From NCBI GenBank assembly GCA_002438635.1, contig DJPX01000042.1, positions 125,798 through 180,292 on the forward strand: DNA of 54,495 nt, given 5' to 3'. The notes under the pieces were generated by a model. It was given only the letters and a program-made list of their open reading frames with translations, made no database searches and had not been told where the DNA came from. The DNA comes from Bacteroidales bacterium UBA6401 (GTDB lineage Bacteria > Bacteroidota > Bacteroidia > Bacteroidales > UBA932). Positions 8,578 to 17,696 of this stretch are shown here, one piece after another. Position 1 is the first letter of the stretch. Each line of letters begins with the position of its first letter. Position numbers and translations under genes: made by a program.

Positions 8578-8967
8578 CTCTGAAAGGCTCTCAACAGGCT
8601 CCCATTCAATAGATTCGTGACGGGCAAGAACTATCTGAGCTATTCTTTCTGACGGTTCTATCGTAAAAGGCGTTGCAGAAAGATTGACCAAGATGACCTT
8701 CAATTCGCCTCTATAATCAGCATCTATGGTTCCGGGACTATTGAGCACAGTTACTCCGTGTTTTGCTGCAAGGCCACTGCGAGGGCGAACTTGAACCTCA
8801 TAACCAGCAGGAATTTCCATAAACAAGCCTGTAGGAACTATTACACGCTCCAGTGGCCCTAAAATGATAGGACTTTCTATATCAGCCCTTACATCCATTC
8901 CGGCAGAAAGCGCCGTGGAGTATTTCGGAAGCGGATTGCCGCCTTTATTCATAACTTTAACTTTCAT
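8533..8967 (-). CDS. dut: Deoxyuridine 5'-triphosphate nucleotidohydrolase
   Basis: A 144-residue trimeric dUTPase, which converts dUTP to dUMP and pyrophosphate and so keeps uracil out of DNA. All five motifs are present: AGMDVRA, RPRSGLA, NSPGTIDADYRGEL (with the catalytic Asp), ERIAQIV, and the C-terminal RGTGGFGSTG phosphate-binding loop. Length is normal. The last 15 codons overlap the convergent PAP2 gene. Confidence 0.96.
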   Translation of the reverse strand: MKVKVMNKGGNPLPKYSTALSAGMDVRADIESPIILGPLERVIVPTGLFMEIPAGYEVQVRPRSGLAAKHGVTVLNSPGTIDADYRGELKVILVNLSATPFTIEPSERIAQIVLARHESIEWEPVESLSESERGTGGFGSTGIK

Positions 8968-8970
8968 AAC

Positions 8971-9031
8971 TAGTTAGTAGCGTAAAAAATAAGTTGGGAA
9001 AGATTTATAGTGGATTTTCGAGGGTAGATTT
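8971..9031 (+). repeat. Dispersed intergenic repeat, copy 1
   Basis: This stretch between dut and lptG reads TAGTTAGTAGCGT..AATAAGTTGGGAAAGATTTATAGTGGATTTTCGAGGG in pieces. It matches, with few changes, 50111-50162 and, over the GATTTTCGAGGRTAGATTT core, 42294-42312. The unit has no coding content. Confidence 0.55.
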
Positions 9032-9061
9032 GGTTTCAAAAATTATCAATTTATTTAATGA

Positions 9062-10153
9062 TCACTTAGGTGCTTTTTTATACAAAATCGCCGCTATAAT
9101 GGCAAATACCACATTAGGAAGCCACAAAGCTATGGCGGCAGACATAGTACCGGCATACACAAACATCTGACTAAAGCGCATAAACAAAATATATGTAAAT
9201 GCCAATCCTATTCCCAATCCTAAATTCCATCCTATACCTCCTCGCTTTTTCTTAGAAGACAAGGCTACCCCCATAATAGTTAAAATAAATGCTGAAAACG
9301 GAAGTGCATAGCGATTATTTTTTTCTATTTCTGCATACATAACATTAGAATCGCCTCGCATCTTCTGCGTATCGATTAAAGAATTAAGATCCTTTATGGA
9401 TAGTGTCTGAACCGTCTTTTCATTAAAATAGAAATCTGATAACTTTAGCGCTATCACAGTGTCGAGTTTTTCTCCGCTTTCCACTTTATCTTCAAGCCCA
9501 TTTGAATAATTACGTAATGTGTAACGGCGTAACCGCCATCCGTCCATCGTGCTATCCCACTGTGCCGAATCTGCCGATAGTTTACTTACTAACTTATTAT
9601 CCTTTATACTTTCAAGGGTAAACTTATACGCCGTCTTATTCCACTGACTAAACGACTCTACATAGACAAATTCCCCAGGTGCTATCTGGTAGTGTATATT
9701 ACGTGTCTTGGTAGAACTTCGTTTTTTCACATAAGTCTGTTCGAATTCTATTCTTGTAGCATTAGCATGAGGGATAACATAGAGATTAAGCATAAGTGAA
9801 ATCCCCGTAATGATAGCTGCGGCAGCCATATATGGCATAAGCATCCGCCTATAACTAATGCCACTGGATAAAATCGCTATTATTTCAGAATTAGCAGCTT
9901 GTCTAGAGGTATAGAAAACGACCGTAATAAACACGAACAGCGGACTGAACATATTTATAAAATACGGAATGAAATTCAAGTAATAATTAACTATTATCTC
10001 CTTTAGCGGAGCTTCATTTTTCACAAAGTCATCTATCTTCTCTGAAATATCGAAGATTATAACTATCCCGATGATTAGGATCAACGCGATAAAGAATGTG
10101 AGTATGAAACTCTTAAATATGTACCAATCCAGTTTTTTAGGCCGTAGTTCCAT
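9062..10153 (-). CDS. lptG: LptF/LptG-family permease (YjgP/YjgQ)
   Basis: A 363-residue inner-membrane protein with three N-terminal and three C-terminal helices around a periplasmic beta-jellyroll domain (residues about 135-270), the arrangement of the lipopolysaccharide transport permeases LptF and LptG. Visible elements are LDWYIFKSFILTFF at the N terminus, EIIAILSSGISYRRML in the coupling region, and RYALPFSAFILTIMG before the C-terminal helices. It would move LPS out of the inner membrane with LptB. LptF and LptG are hard to separate by eye, so the symbol is tentative. The start codon overlaps the tgt stop by one base, indicating an operon. Confidence 0.87.
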   Translation of the reverse strand: MELRPKKLDWYIFKSFILTFFIALILIIGIVIIFDISEKIDDFVKNEAPLKEIIVNYYLNFIPYFINMFSPLFVFITVVFYTSRQAANSEIIAILSSGISYRRMLMPYMAAAAIITGISLMLNLYVIPHANATRIEFEQTYVKKRSSTKTRNIHYQIAPGEFVYVESFSQWNKTAYKFTLESIKDNKLVSKLSADSAQWDSTMDGWRLRRYTLRNYSNGLEDKVESGEKLDTVIALKLSDFYFNEKTVQTLSIKDLNSLIDTQKMRGDSNVMYAEIEKNNRYALPFSAFILTIMGVALSSKKKRGGIGWNLGLGIGLAFTYILFMRFSQMFVYAGTMSAAIALWLPNVVFAIIAAILYKKAPK

Positions 10154-11283
10154 TATAGTCTTGAAGTAATCTTAGGCATTACCAAATCCTTCCATTCCTT
10201 AAAATCCCCTAGTTCTATATGAGCACGGGCTTGTCTAACCACATCTAAATAAAATGCCAAGTTATGTTCACTTGCTATCATACCGGCAAACAATTCACCG
10301 GCTATGAAAAGATGTCTCAAATAGGCCTTCGAATACGTGTGGTCTACAAATGAAGTTCCGCAAGGGTCAAGTTCAGAAAAATCACTCTCCCACTTAGCAT
10401 TACGCATATTCATAATGCCATTCCACGTGAAAAGCATGCCATTACGCCCATTTCTAGTCGGCATCACACAATCGAACATATCCACGCCACGCGAAATCCC
10501 CTCCAGAAGGTTAGCCGGTGTACCCACTCCCATAAGATAACGTGCCTTATCCTGTGGAATTATAGGGTTCAGCAATTCAAGAATCTCATACATTTTCTCT
10601 GTCGGCTCCCCTACGGCCAATCCCCCTATAGCGATGCCACTTTGTGCAAATTGTAGGGCATGTTCAGCGGCCTCAGTGCGCAAATCGGGATAAACGCAAC
10701 CCTGTATAATAGGGAAAAAGGTCTGATCGTAACCATAAAGTGGTTGCGTTTCGTGAAAATGCTTTGAATAACGCTCCAACCAGTCTTTTGTTAAATCAAG
10801 CGATTTTCGAGCATATTCATGCGTTGCATCTCCCGGACAACACTCATCAAGCGCCATCATAATATCTGCTCCGATAATACGCTGTGTGTCAACATTATTT
10901 TCCGGAGTAAATTCGTGCCTTGACCCATCTATGTGAGACTGAAAAGTACATCCCTTTTCTGTCAATTTCCTTATAGACGTCAGTGAAAAGACTTGAAAAC
11001 CTCCACTATCCGTTAAGATAGGTCTATCCCAACTCTCAAATTTATGTAGCCCACCTGCAACTTTTAATATGTCTAAACCAGGGCGCAAATAAAGATGGTA
11101 TGTATTGCCAAGTATTATTTCGGCTTTTATGTCGCTCTTCAAATCGCGATGATATACACCCTTAACTGCCCCCACAGTGCCTACTGGCATAAAAATAGGG
11201 GTGTGAATAATACCATGATCAGTCGTAATAAGCCCTGTTCGCGCCGCAGAAGATTTGTCCTTATGCTCTATTTGAAATTTCAT
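10153..11283 (-). CDS. tgt: Queuine tRNA-ribosyltransferase
   Basis: A 376-residue tRNA-guanine transglycosylase that exchanges G34 of GUN anticodons for a queuosine precursor. Key stretches are GNTYHLYLRPG, LTDSGGFQVFSL, GVGTPANLLEGI and FDCVMPTRNGRNG (with the nucleophilic Asp). The CxCxxC zinc ligands of the E. coli enzyme are not present; the equivalent region reads LDPCGTSFVDHTYSKAYLRHL. Start at ATG 11283: an exact -7 box (11295-11288) ends four bases upstream, so the mRNA is probably leaderless. It is co-transcribed with the permease that follows. Confidence 0.95.
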   Translation of the reverse strand: MKFQIEHKDKSSAARTGLITTDHGIIHTPIFMPVGTVGAVKGVYHRDLKSDIKAEIILGNTYHLYLRPGLDILKVAGGLHKFESWDRPILTDSGGFQVFSLTSIRKLTEKGCTFQSHIDGSRHEFTPENNVDTQRIIGADIMMALDECCPGDATHEYARKSLDLTKDWLERYSKHFHETQPLYGYDQTFFPIIQGCVYPDLRTEAAEHALQFAQSGIAIGGLAVGEPTEKMYEILELLNPIIPQDKARYLMGVGTPANLLEGISRGVDMFDCVMPTRNGRNGMLFTWNGIMNMRNAKWESDFSELDPCGTSFVDHTYSKAYLRHLFIAGELFAGMIASEHNLAFYLDVVRQARAHIELGDFKEWKDLVMPKITSRL

Positions 11284-11287
11284 ATAC

Positions 11288-11295
11288 CAAAGATA
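11288..11295 (-). promoter_or_regulatory. -7 element of tgt-lptG
   Basis: TATCTTTG on the minus strand ends four bases before the tgt ATG. The -33 partner is weak. Confidence 0.5.
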
Positions 11296-11317
11296 ACAAT
11301 AATCCGGCAAATTCTCG

Positions 11318-11325
11318 TATTTTTG
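11318..11325 (+). promoter_or_regulatory. -7 element facing the MFS transporter
   Basis: TATTTTTG fits TAnnTTTG. It would give a leader of about 105 nt before ATG 11437. No clear -33 element is seen. Confidence 0.3.
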
Positions 11326-11436
11326 CATTCTATGAGTTTTTAAGAAAAATGATGAGAAACAAATAAAAAAACGGGTAGATTGTTATCTTAAAAACTTCAT
11401 AATACGTAAAGATACACTAAATTAAAATTGTCAATA

Positions 11437-12708
11437 ATGAGTAAAAATTCATCTATCAGTTTAAAACTAATCATTCTAAACTTCCTAGAATTTGCAGTTT
11501 GGGGTGCCTACCTTACATCTTTAGGACGATACCTGGGAGAAATCGGCATGGGTTCCCAAATCAAATGGTTCTTTGCGATGCAAGGCATAGTTTCTATTTT
11601 CATGCCTGCACTTATGGGCATTATAGCCGACCAGAAAATGCAAGCGCAAAAAGTTCTTTCAATGTGCCACGGCCTTGCCGGTGTGGCAATGATAGGCGCT
11701 GGAGTGTATTGTATGAACGCTGGTGCAGCCATAGCTTTTTCACCACTTTTCATATTGTACAGTATAAGTGTAGCTTTCTTTATGCCGACTATTGCCCTAG
11801 TTAACTCTGTAGCATACAATGCATTAGAGAAAGCAGGCAAAGACCCTGTTAAAGATTTTCCTCCGATACGAGTATTTGGCACCGTGGGCTTCATAGTCAG
11901 TATGCTAGCGACCAACTTTGTAAAAATCGATGGCGTAGCCATGCAGGACTCTTACACGCAGTTGATTTCCTCAGGTATAATAAGCCTTGTACTCTGTGCT
12001 TATGCTCTTACCATGCCAGCTTGTCCTACTAAAAAAGGTGAGAGCGCAAGTCTTGCTGATAGCCTTGGGTTAAAGGCATTTACCCTTTTCAAAGACGGAC
12101 AATTTGCAGTATTCTTCATATTTTCTATGCTTTTAGGGGCTTCGCTTCAAATCACTAATGGCTATGCCAATACCTTCCTCGGCTCCTTCGGAGATAATCC
12201 ACAATATGCAGACACTTTTGCGGTAAAGAACTCCAATGCGCTGATATCAATCTCACAACTTTCCGAAACTCTATGTATCTTGCTTATCCCGTTCTTTATG
12301 AAAAAGTTCGGGATCAAAAAAGTGATGCTTATCGCTATGTTCGCGTGGGTCTTCCGCTTCGGCTTTTTCGGGCTAGGGACTCCGGATATGCCAGGCGTAC
12401 TTCTCTTCATACTCAGTTGTATAGTTTATGGTGTAGCATTCGACTTCTTTAACATTTCCGGATCTCTTTACGTTAACGAAAATGCACCGAAAGATATCCG
12501 TTCTTCTGCTCAGGGCCTCTTTATGCTAATGACAAACGGACTTGGAGCCACAATAGGAACACTTGCAGCTGGTGCAGTAGTCGACGCTTGCGTATTCAAA
12601 GCAGCTGTTCCATCATGGAGTAAGGCTTGGTACATCTTTGCTATTTATGCATTAGTTGTAGGTGTACTTTTCAGTATCTGCTTCAAAGATCCCAAGAAGA
12701 AGTTTTGA
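11437..12708 (+). CDS. MFS transporter, nucleoside:H+ symporter (NupG) type
   Basis: A 423-residue membrane protein with about 12 predicted helices. The N terminus LNFLEFAVWGAYLTSLGRYL and the stretch FPPIRVFGTVGFIVSML are typical of the NupG/XapB nucleoside symporter family in Bacteroidetes, followed by SPLF/FILYSISVAFFMPT and a C-terminal half with DIRSSAQGLFMLMTNG. The probable role is uptake of purine or pyrimidine nucleosides at the inner membrane; the substrate is not provable here. ATG 11437 is preferred to a TTG nine bases upstream. The gene is followed by a long inverted repeat that probably ends transcription from both sides. Confidence 0.85.
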   Translation: MSKNSSISLKLIILNFLEFAVWGAYLTSLGRYLGEIGMGSQIKWFFAMQGIVSIFMPALMGIIADQKMQAQKVLSMCHGLAGVAMIGAGVYCMNAGAAIAFSPLFILYSISVAFFMPTIALVNSVAYNALEKAGKDPVKDFPPIRVFGTVGFIVSMLATNFVKIDGVAMQDSYTQLISSGIISLVLCAYALTMPACPTKKGESASLADSLGLKAFTLFKDGQFAVFFIFSMLLGASLQITNGYANTFLGSFGDNPQYADTFAVKNSNALISISQLSETLCILLIPFFMKKFGIKKVMLIAMFAWVFRFGFFGLGTPDMPGVLLFILSCIVYGVAFDFFNISGSLYVNENAPKDIRSSAQGLFMLMTNGLGATIGTLAAGAVVDACVFKAAVPSWSKAWYIFAIYALVVGVLFSICFKDPKKKF

Positions 12709-12715
12709 AATGATG

Positions 12716-12788
12716 TAAGTAAAAGTTTCGTAAGTAGCTATCTATGCTAATTTTAACAATTACACCACTTACGAAACTTAGTTACTTA
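12716..12788. terminator. Long inverted repeat between convergent genes
   Basis: The left arm (12716-12735) and right arm (12767-12788) are perfectly complementary over 20 bp except for a two-base bulge (CT at 12780-12781 region) on the right. The loop is 31 bases. It sits between the transporter and the fimbrial operon, which converge here, so a bidirectional terminator or transcript-stabilising structure is likely. U-runs are poor. Confidence 0.5.
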
Positions 12789-12794
12789 AATAAT

Positions 12795-15602
12795 TTATAT
12801 ATTCCCGTATGCGGCCTCGATGAGATAATTGTCGAGGCCCTTATTATACTCTACAGCAGGGATATTTGCTATATCGTACTGTCTGTAAAAATGATAATAA
12901 CCCTTGCGTCCATCGGAATATAATTTCATATCAGGATCAGGATAATTCTGATAGCCGCTCCGAGTACATTTCATTTCTACTCCAGACGAGAAGAACTGAT
13001 TGAATTCAAATTCAAAAAAATCCTTATGTTTGGCTAAAACTGGCATAACATTTTGAAGCATAGCGTTAGGCTTAAATTCATCGCCACTTTGATGCCATTG
13101 GTTTTCTGTAGCGGAGTCTGGTACTTTTATATGATATATGGTTGGATTATACGATGAACGCACCAGCAGAAAATCCGGTATATGTTCATTCCATATCGAA
13201 GCAAGCTTCTTTGTAGAATATTCGCAAAATGGCACATAAGAAAATCCTATCTTATATGGTGAAGACGGATAGACAAAGTCGAATTGGCAACCTATAGAAA
13301 CGAAAAGCACTAGATCAAAGCGGTAATATCCAGTATAAGACCTACGACTGTACGGATTTGTCACTGTGCCTTTTACTACCATTGAACCACATGCAGGAAA
13401 CATATTTTCACTCATAGGGGTAAAATTTAACCTATTCTCTTTTAACGAAACCGACTTGCTGTAGTCAGTAACACTTCCTTTCGCATAAGCCTGTTCCAGC
13501 GAGGTGTCTACCTCAGAAGTAGTTTGACGAATGGACCATTGGCATAAAAATGAAGGCGGTGGCACTCTAAAAGACCCTTCCGCATCAAACGGCACCGCAG
13601 AAGAATAACTACGAAGAGCCCCGGGTGCTACTTGGTAATTATACACTTCTCCTAAAAAACCCTGTGAAGGAAAGGCTTTAACGCACTCCATCTTCCCGGT
13701 AGCTATAATATCAGCATTAGGCAGCTTGACAGAGACTGCGTACTGAGTTTCCGGTAAATCTCCAAGCCCAAATGCCATTATTTTATAAAGACTGCCTGTA
13801 GAATCGAATAACTCGTATAGCCCATTCTCATCTCCACAATCACTTACATACCCCACCATACCTGATGGTATAGTAGAAGAAAAAGTTGGGAGGCCATAGA
13901 TATCTAAAAACAGCTTATACCTGCCTGCCTGAGTATCTGGTGCTCCATAGTAATCAACTATTTCCGAAGGAATCTTAAAATAGTTAAGTGGCAGAAAAGT
14001 CCCATCTTCATAAAAAAGCGAAGCCACATATTCTGTATCATAATACTTTCCATCTGAAGTAGAATTATGACATCCCGCCTCTGACACAAAGCCATCATTT
14101 ACTCTTAACTCTGGATAATACGCTGCCACTATGGGGAAAGATGCTTCCGACTTATAACATTTGACCTTGACCTCAGCAGATTCCCCGATGCCTTCCCTTA
14201 TGATATGTAAAGTTCTAGAATCCGAAGCGTATATAAATGTTGTTAATGAATTCGGGTCATAATACTTTTGAAATTCCGGGACATCGGCCTCATCTATATT
14301 CCAAGATGTTCCACCCGGTAAATTAATTACCACTGGATACTCCATCTTCTCCAAAGTTATGTAGCCGTACTCGCCACTACATTGAGGAATTCTATCCTCA
14401 TAAGCATCGAAAACTTCGCTTTTATAGGAAAGTAGAATTCTTGTAGAGCTTTTGTGCCTACCATCCCATGAAGAAACTCTTAGTGTCGATTCGGGATACA
14501 AATCGCCATCATATAGTCCTCTCACATAGACTTTACCTCCGGAGACTTTACATTCCATATCACCGCCTTCCATTTCTGCGTTAAAGACAGCGTTCTCCGG
14601 ATACACTTCAAGAGGTACTTGAGTCCAACCATCTTCCTGATATACAGTATTATTAGCATATTCAAATCTCAATTTTCTGCTGTCATTAAAATTGCTTAGA
14701 CCCACCTTCCAACTACTCTTTAGAATGCCATCATCCGAAACGGAAAGCCCCACCTGTATATTGGTGTTTCGACGGACATTAAAATCTGTAATATTGTCCA
14801 TTCCCAAATAGAGTCTTATATTCATATCGGCACTTGCCCCGTTTGTGGTCCATTTTCCGGATAATTCCATATAAGTACAATACGAATCGCTCCCAGGTAT
14901 TGAAGATGGCACTTTTCGCCAAGGATTTTCATTGCCCTCTAGTAAAACTCCTTGGCAATTCTCCAGCACATAAAAGTCTATCATCTCTCCTCGATTGAGC
15001 AAATCCAAATCCTGCATGGAAGCTCTATCACCATCCTGAGTAGAAGTGGCCTTGCTGGACTGCAAAAACGGGTTTACACTCACCGCCTCTTGACAAATCC
15101 TTGCAGATGTGATATTGATAGAACTATTTTCAAGCATATCATCCAAATAAAGGGAATATTTAGAAACTAATCTTTCCATCTCAAATCGATAATTGGCTAT
15201 ACCTGAGTCCACATTTACCTTTCTGCCTCCACTCATACACATAGGTAGGGCCCCTTCTGATTTATACACGAACTGACAAGTCAATTCCGACAAATCTGCC
15301 TCTTTATATGGAGGATCTATCTTTCCCACATTAGCAAGAAGATAAATGGTGTATTCTCGTCCCCTGTCTAATTGCATACTTATCGTATTCCCTTTAGAAT
15401 AAGCATCAAAGAACAAAACTCCCTCGCTATATGCATAGGCATTAATATCGAGAAATTTTTCTTCCTCTACAGGTATTGAACTTTTAAGGCCATTACCTGC
15501 CGCTCTTATAACGACTTCCACTTTATCATTACTCTCAAGTTCTCTAACACAAGAAATGATTGACAAGGCAAGTAAACTCATCATTATGCTTTTTGTTCTC
15601 AT
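12795..15602 (-). CDS. Large DUF4906 fimbrial-locus lipoprotein (putative tip/adhesin)
   Basis: A 935-residue lipoprotein (lipobox SIISC, Cys18). Residues about 25-300 resemble the N-terminal fimbrillin-like part of DUF4906 proteins, with the diagnostic region around LYLGMDNITDFNVRRNTNI and a following SDDGILKSSWKVG. The remaining 600 residues are beta-rich without a family I recognise. The start overlaps the Mfa2-like gene by four bases (ATGA). In type V pili of Bacteroidales such a large last gene commonly encodes an accessory or tip protein, which is my inference here. Confidence 0.75.
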   Translation of the reverse strand: MRTKSIMMSLLALSIISCVRELESNDKVEVVIRAAGNGLKSSIPVEEEKFLDINAYAYSEGVLFFDAYSKGNTISMQLDRGREYTIYLLANVGKIDPPYKEADLSELTCQFVYKSEGALPMCMSGGRKVNVDSGIANYRFEMERLVSKYSLYLDDMLENSSINITSARICQEAVSVNPFLQSSKATSTQDGDRASMQDLDLLNRGEMIDFYVLENCQGVLLEGNENPWRKVPSSIPGSDSYCTYMELSGKWTTNGASADMNIRLYLGMDNITDFNVRRNTNIQVGLSVSDDGILKSSWKVGLSNFNDSRKLRFEYANNTVYQEDGWTQVPLEVYPENAVFNAEMEGGDMECKVSGGKVYVRGLYDGDLYPESTLRVSSWDGRHKSSTRILLSYKSEVFDAYEDRIPQCSGEYGYITLEKMEYPVVINLPGGTSWNIDEADVPEFQKYYDPNSLTTFIYASDSRTLHIIREGIGESAEVKVKCYKSEASFPIVAAYYPELRVNDGFVSEAGCHNSTSDGKYYDTEYVASLFYEDGTFLPLNYFKIPSEIVDYYGAPDTQAGRYKLFLDIYGLPTFSSTIPSGMVGYVSDCGDENGLYELFDSTGSLYKIMAFGLGDLPETQYAVSVKLPNADIIATGKMECVKAFPSQGFLGEVYNYQVAPGALRSYSSAVPFDAEGSFRVPPPSFLCQWSIRQTTSEVDTSLEQAYAKGSVTDYSKSVSLKENRLNFTPMSENMFPACGSMVVKGTVTNPYSRRSYTGYYRFDLVLFVSIGCQFDFVYPSSPYKIGFSYVPFCEYSTKKLASIWNEHIPDFLLVRSSYNPTIYHIKVPDSATENQWHQSGDEFKPNAMLQNVMPVLAKHKDFFEFEFNQFFSSGVEMKCTRSGYQNYPDPDMKLYSDGRKGYYHFYRQYDIANIPAVEYNKGLDNYLIEAAYGNI

Positions 15603-16360
15603 AGTTCAATTATTTCCCAATTCCGAATTTCCAGTTCAAACTTATTATCAACATACTCTATTCGTATATGCACATCCTCCAATGATGGTTTTCCCCAATC
15701 CACCCCAAGATTTCTTAATCTATCACCTAGTTTGTAAGCATAGACTGGCGATAGGTCATTTTCGCTACTCATCAGCTCCAACATCAGACTATCATCAATC
15801 TGCCGAGGTATATCCACATTAAAATACAACCCGCCCTCTTTCATATCCATAGTAGGCAACACCTCAGCACAGAATAAGCCCGGAAGCGGTGAGAGTGATT
15901 TCAAATCCACTCCAGCAACATTTCCACGAACTCTCACCTTACAATCCAGGCCAATCACCTCGATATGCAAACGGGCGAATTGTTTTTCTAAAGATACCAT
16001 CAGTTCCCTGACTTCAGAGTCGCACGCCACATTCGAGTTATAGGCATAAAGCGGTGGCATCTGACCTCCCAACTCAATAACCCCTTTCCATTCCTCAGAT
16101 ACCCCACTTAAAATGCGAGCATCGTATTCTTCGTTCTTTTCAACTTCGAATGCGGCAATAGCAACTCCAGAAGATAGTTTAGTAATATGCATTGTCCTAA
16201 GATCTTCCCCATCCGATAATTCCGCGTAGATTCTTTCCTCATCTCCGCCAGAAATCTCTATATAAAGTAATCCAGGACATTCACTCCGATCACTCTTTAT
16301 ACTGCACCCTGACAATCCAAGGCCCAAGATAAATAACAAGAAGACTATTCTAATGCACAT
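15599..16360 (-). CDS. FimB/Mfa2-like fimbrial anchor lipoprotein
   Basis: A 253-residue lipoprotein (LGLSGC, Cys19) with the short SECPGLLYI element right after the lipid anchor that is typical of FimB/Mfa2 proteins, then two beta-sandwich-like halves. FimB/Mfa2 caps the base of the fimbria and limits its length. It lies 12 bases after the fimbrillin and overlaps the next gene by four bases, so all three belong to one operon. The assignment rests on size, the Cys-Pro element and position. Confidence 0.72.
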   Translation of the reverse strand: MCIRIVFLLFILGLGLSGCSIKSDRSECPGLLYIEISGGDEERIYAELSDGEDLRTMHITKLSSGVAIAAFEVEKNEEYDARILSGVSEEWKGVIELGGQMPPLYAYNSNVACDSEVRELMVSLEKQFARLHIEVIGLDCKVRVRGNVAGVDLKSLSPLPGLFCAEVLPTMDMKEGGLYFNVDIPRQIDDSLMLELMSSENDLSPVYAYKLGDRLRNLGVDWGKPSLEDVHIRIEYVDNKFELEIRNWEIIEL

Positions 16361-16372
16361 AACCGAATGTAA

Positions 16373-17335
16373 TTAAATTATTTGCTCCGAAATAGGGACA
16401 ACACTCCAATCATTTATACTAATACTGAAAGAGACATCTTCACTCGTAACCGGAGTGTCAGGAGTGTCTGCTCCGGGCCTTTTTATTACAATCTCCGAAA
16501 TCTCATACGAATGATTACCCTCCAGGGCTGGTAGCACTATAGGATAATAAAAGACCTGCTCACCGAGCTGCACTTCTATTATTAATTTGGTAGACTTCGC
16601 TTTAGCATCATTAGGCATAGTGTAAAAGTAGTGCTGAGTAGAATAAGATGACTTGTTAGGGATCTCTTCCGACAAAGAATCTGATAGAAGTGTCGTGAGT
16701 TCGTTACTTTTTCCAGCAGTATTATACCATTTGGAAGGCGAGGACTTAGTATCTACACTTACATTTCCGGCAGCATCAGATAGATACAATTTCTTTATCG
16801 TCAATTTCAGTGCGCCGAGCGAATTAGATTCGAAATCTCTGGATATCTTCTTAACAACCACCCTTGAAACCAGTCGATCTACCGATATATCGACTGCCTC
16901 AGACTGTGGAAGTGTCACTGTATTATATCCTGTCATAACCAAGGCATTTACCGCATTGACCGATAAATCAACCATATACGACTCAAGTGCATTTTTACTG
17001 GAAATAGACGATAGGTCAGGGCCATTAACAATAGCGTAGACCACTCTTTCACCCGCAGTACAAGTCAAAGATAATGAAGACGTTGCCGCCCTTTGATAAG
17101 CATCCAGAAAGTCTCCTCTAAATACAAACACTTGCAGATTTTTTATAAGCTTTTCATTAGCGCCTATTACATCGGAGCCGCCAGTTGCTTTTACCGAAAG
17201 TTCACTACTTGCCCTTACCGTCAATTCACACACCTCGCCGACAGGCAAATCATACTCAATTTTAGACAAATTTTTGTTACACGCCGTTAAAGAGGCAATA
17301 CCCATAAGGGCAGAAATTAAAGTTCTTGTTCTCAT
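16373..17335 (-). CDS. Fimbrillin (FimA/Mfa1 family) major subunit
   Basis: A 320-residue lipoprotein precursor (SLTAC, Cys19). It has the P. gingivalis FimA-like layout: an N-terminal domain containing IKNLQVFVFRGDFLDAY, a VYAIVNGPD..S strand pair and LVSRVVVKKI, then a C-terminal domain ending in SFSISINDWSVVP. Type V pilins are lipid-exported, cut after an Arg in the N-terminal strand and polymerised by strand exchange. ATG 17335 gives a normal signal peptide; a longer start would overlap ssb by 11 bases. It lies 13 bases after ssb and leads the fimbrial gene set. Confidence 0.82.
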   Translation of the reverse strand: MRTRTLISALMGIASLTACNKNLSKIEYDLPVGEVCELTVRASSELSVKATGGSDVIGANEKLIKNLQVFVFRGDFLDAYQRAATSSLSLTCTAGERVVYAIVNGPDLSSISSKNALESYMVDLSVNAVNALVMTGYNTVTLPQSEAVDISVDRLVSRVVVKKISRDFESNSLGALKLTIKKLYLSDAAGNVSVDTKSSPSKWYNTAGKSNELTTLLSDSLSEEIPNKSSYSTQHYFYTMPNDAKAKSTKLIIEVQLGEQVFYYPIVLPALEGNHSYEISEIVIKRPGADTPDTPVTSEDVSFSISINDWSVVPISEQII

Positions 17336-17348
17336 AGTTTTTAAATAA

Positions 17349-17696
17349 TTACATTTCATACTGAAGCGGTTCCTGACTATCTACAAATACTACACGATTA
17401 GCCACCACCTCCACTACCGTTTTCTCAACATCTTCCGCATTAGTGTACTTCTGTGTGCGAATTCTTCCACATACATACAATTTACTGCCTTTCTCGATTT
17501 TACTTAGATCTGGCATAAGATCACTTGCCCATGCCACCACTTGATGCCAAGTAGTCTCTATCACAGCCGTCCCCGATTTTTCTTTGTAAGCACGTGATGT
17601 AGCTAATGTAAAACGGTAAACTTTTCGGCCCGAGACATCTTGCGCTCGAACACTTCCTACGACTCCGCGTAGTTCAACACGATTCAAATTTTCCAT
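17349..17696 (-). CDS. ssb: Single-stranded DNA-binding protein (short)
   Basis: A 115-residue OB-fold protein: MENLNRVELRGVVGSV, TLATSRAYKEKSG, TTWHQVVAWAS, IEKGSKLYVCGRIRTQKY. These match bacterial SSB strand for strand. It lacks the disordered linker and the acidic DDDIPF tip that recruits partners, so it is a minimal or accessory SSB. It sits just ahead of the fimbrillin on the same strand with a 13-base gap, an unusual neighbour. I see no clear promoter box upstream. Confidence 0.88.
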   Translation of the reverse strand: MENLNRVELRGVVGSVRAQDVSGRKVYRFTLATSRAYKEKSGTAVIETTWHQVVAWASDLMPDLSKIEKGSKLYVCGRIRTQKYTNAEDVEKTVVEVVANRVVFVDSQEPLQYEM

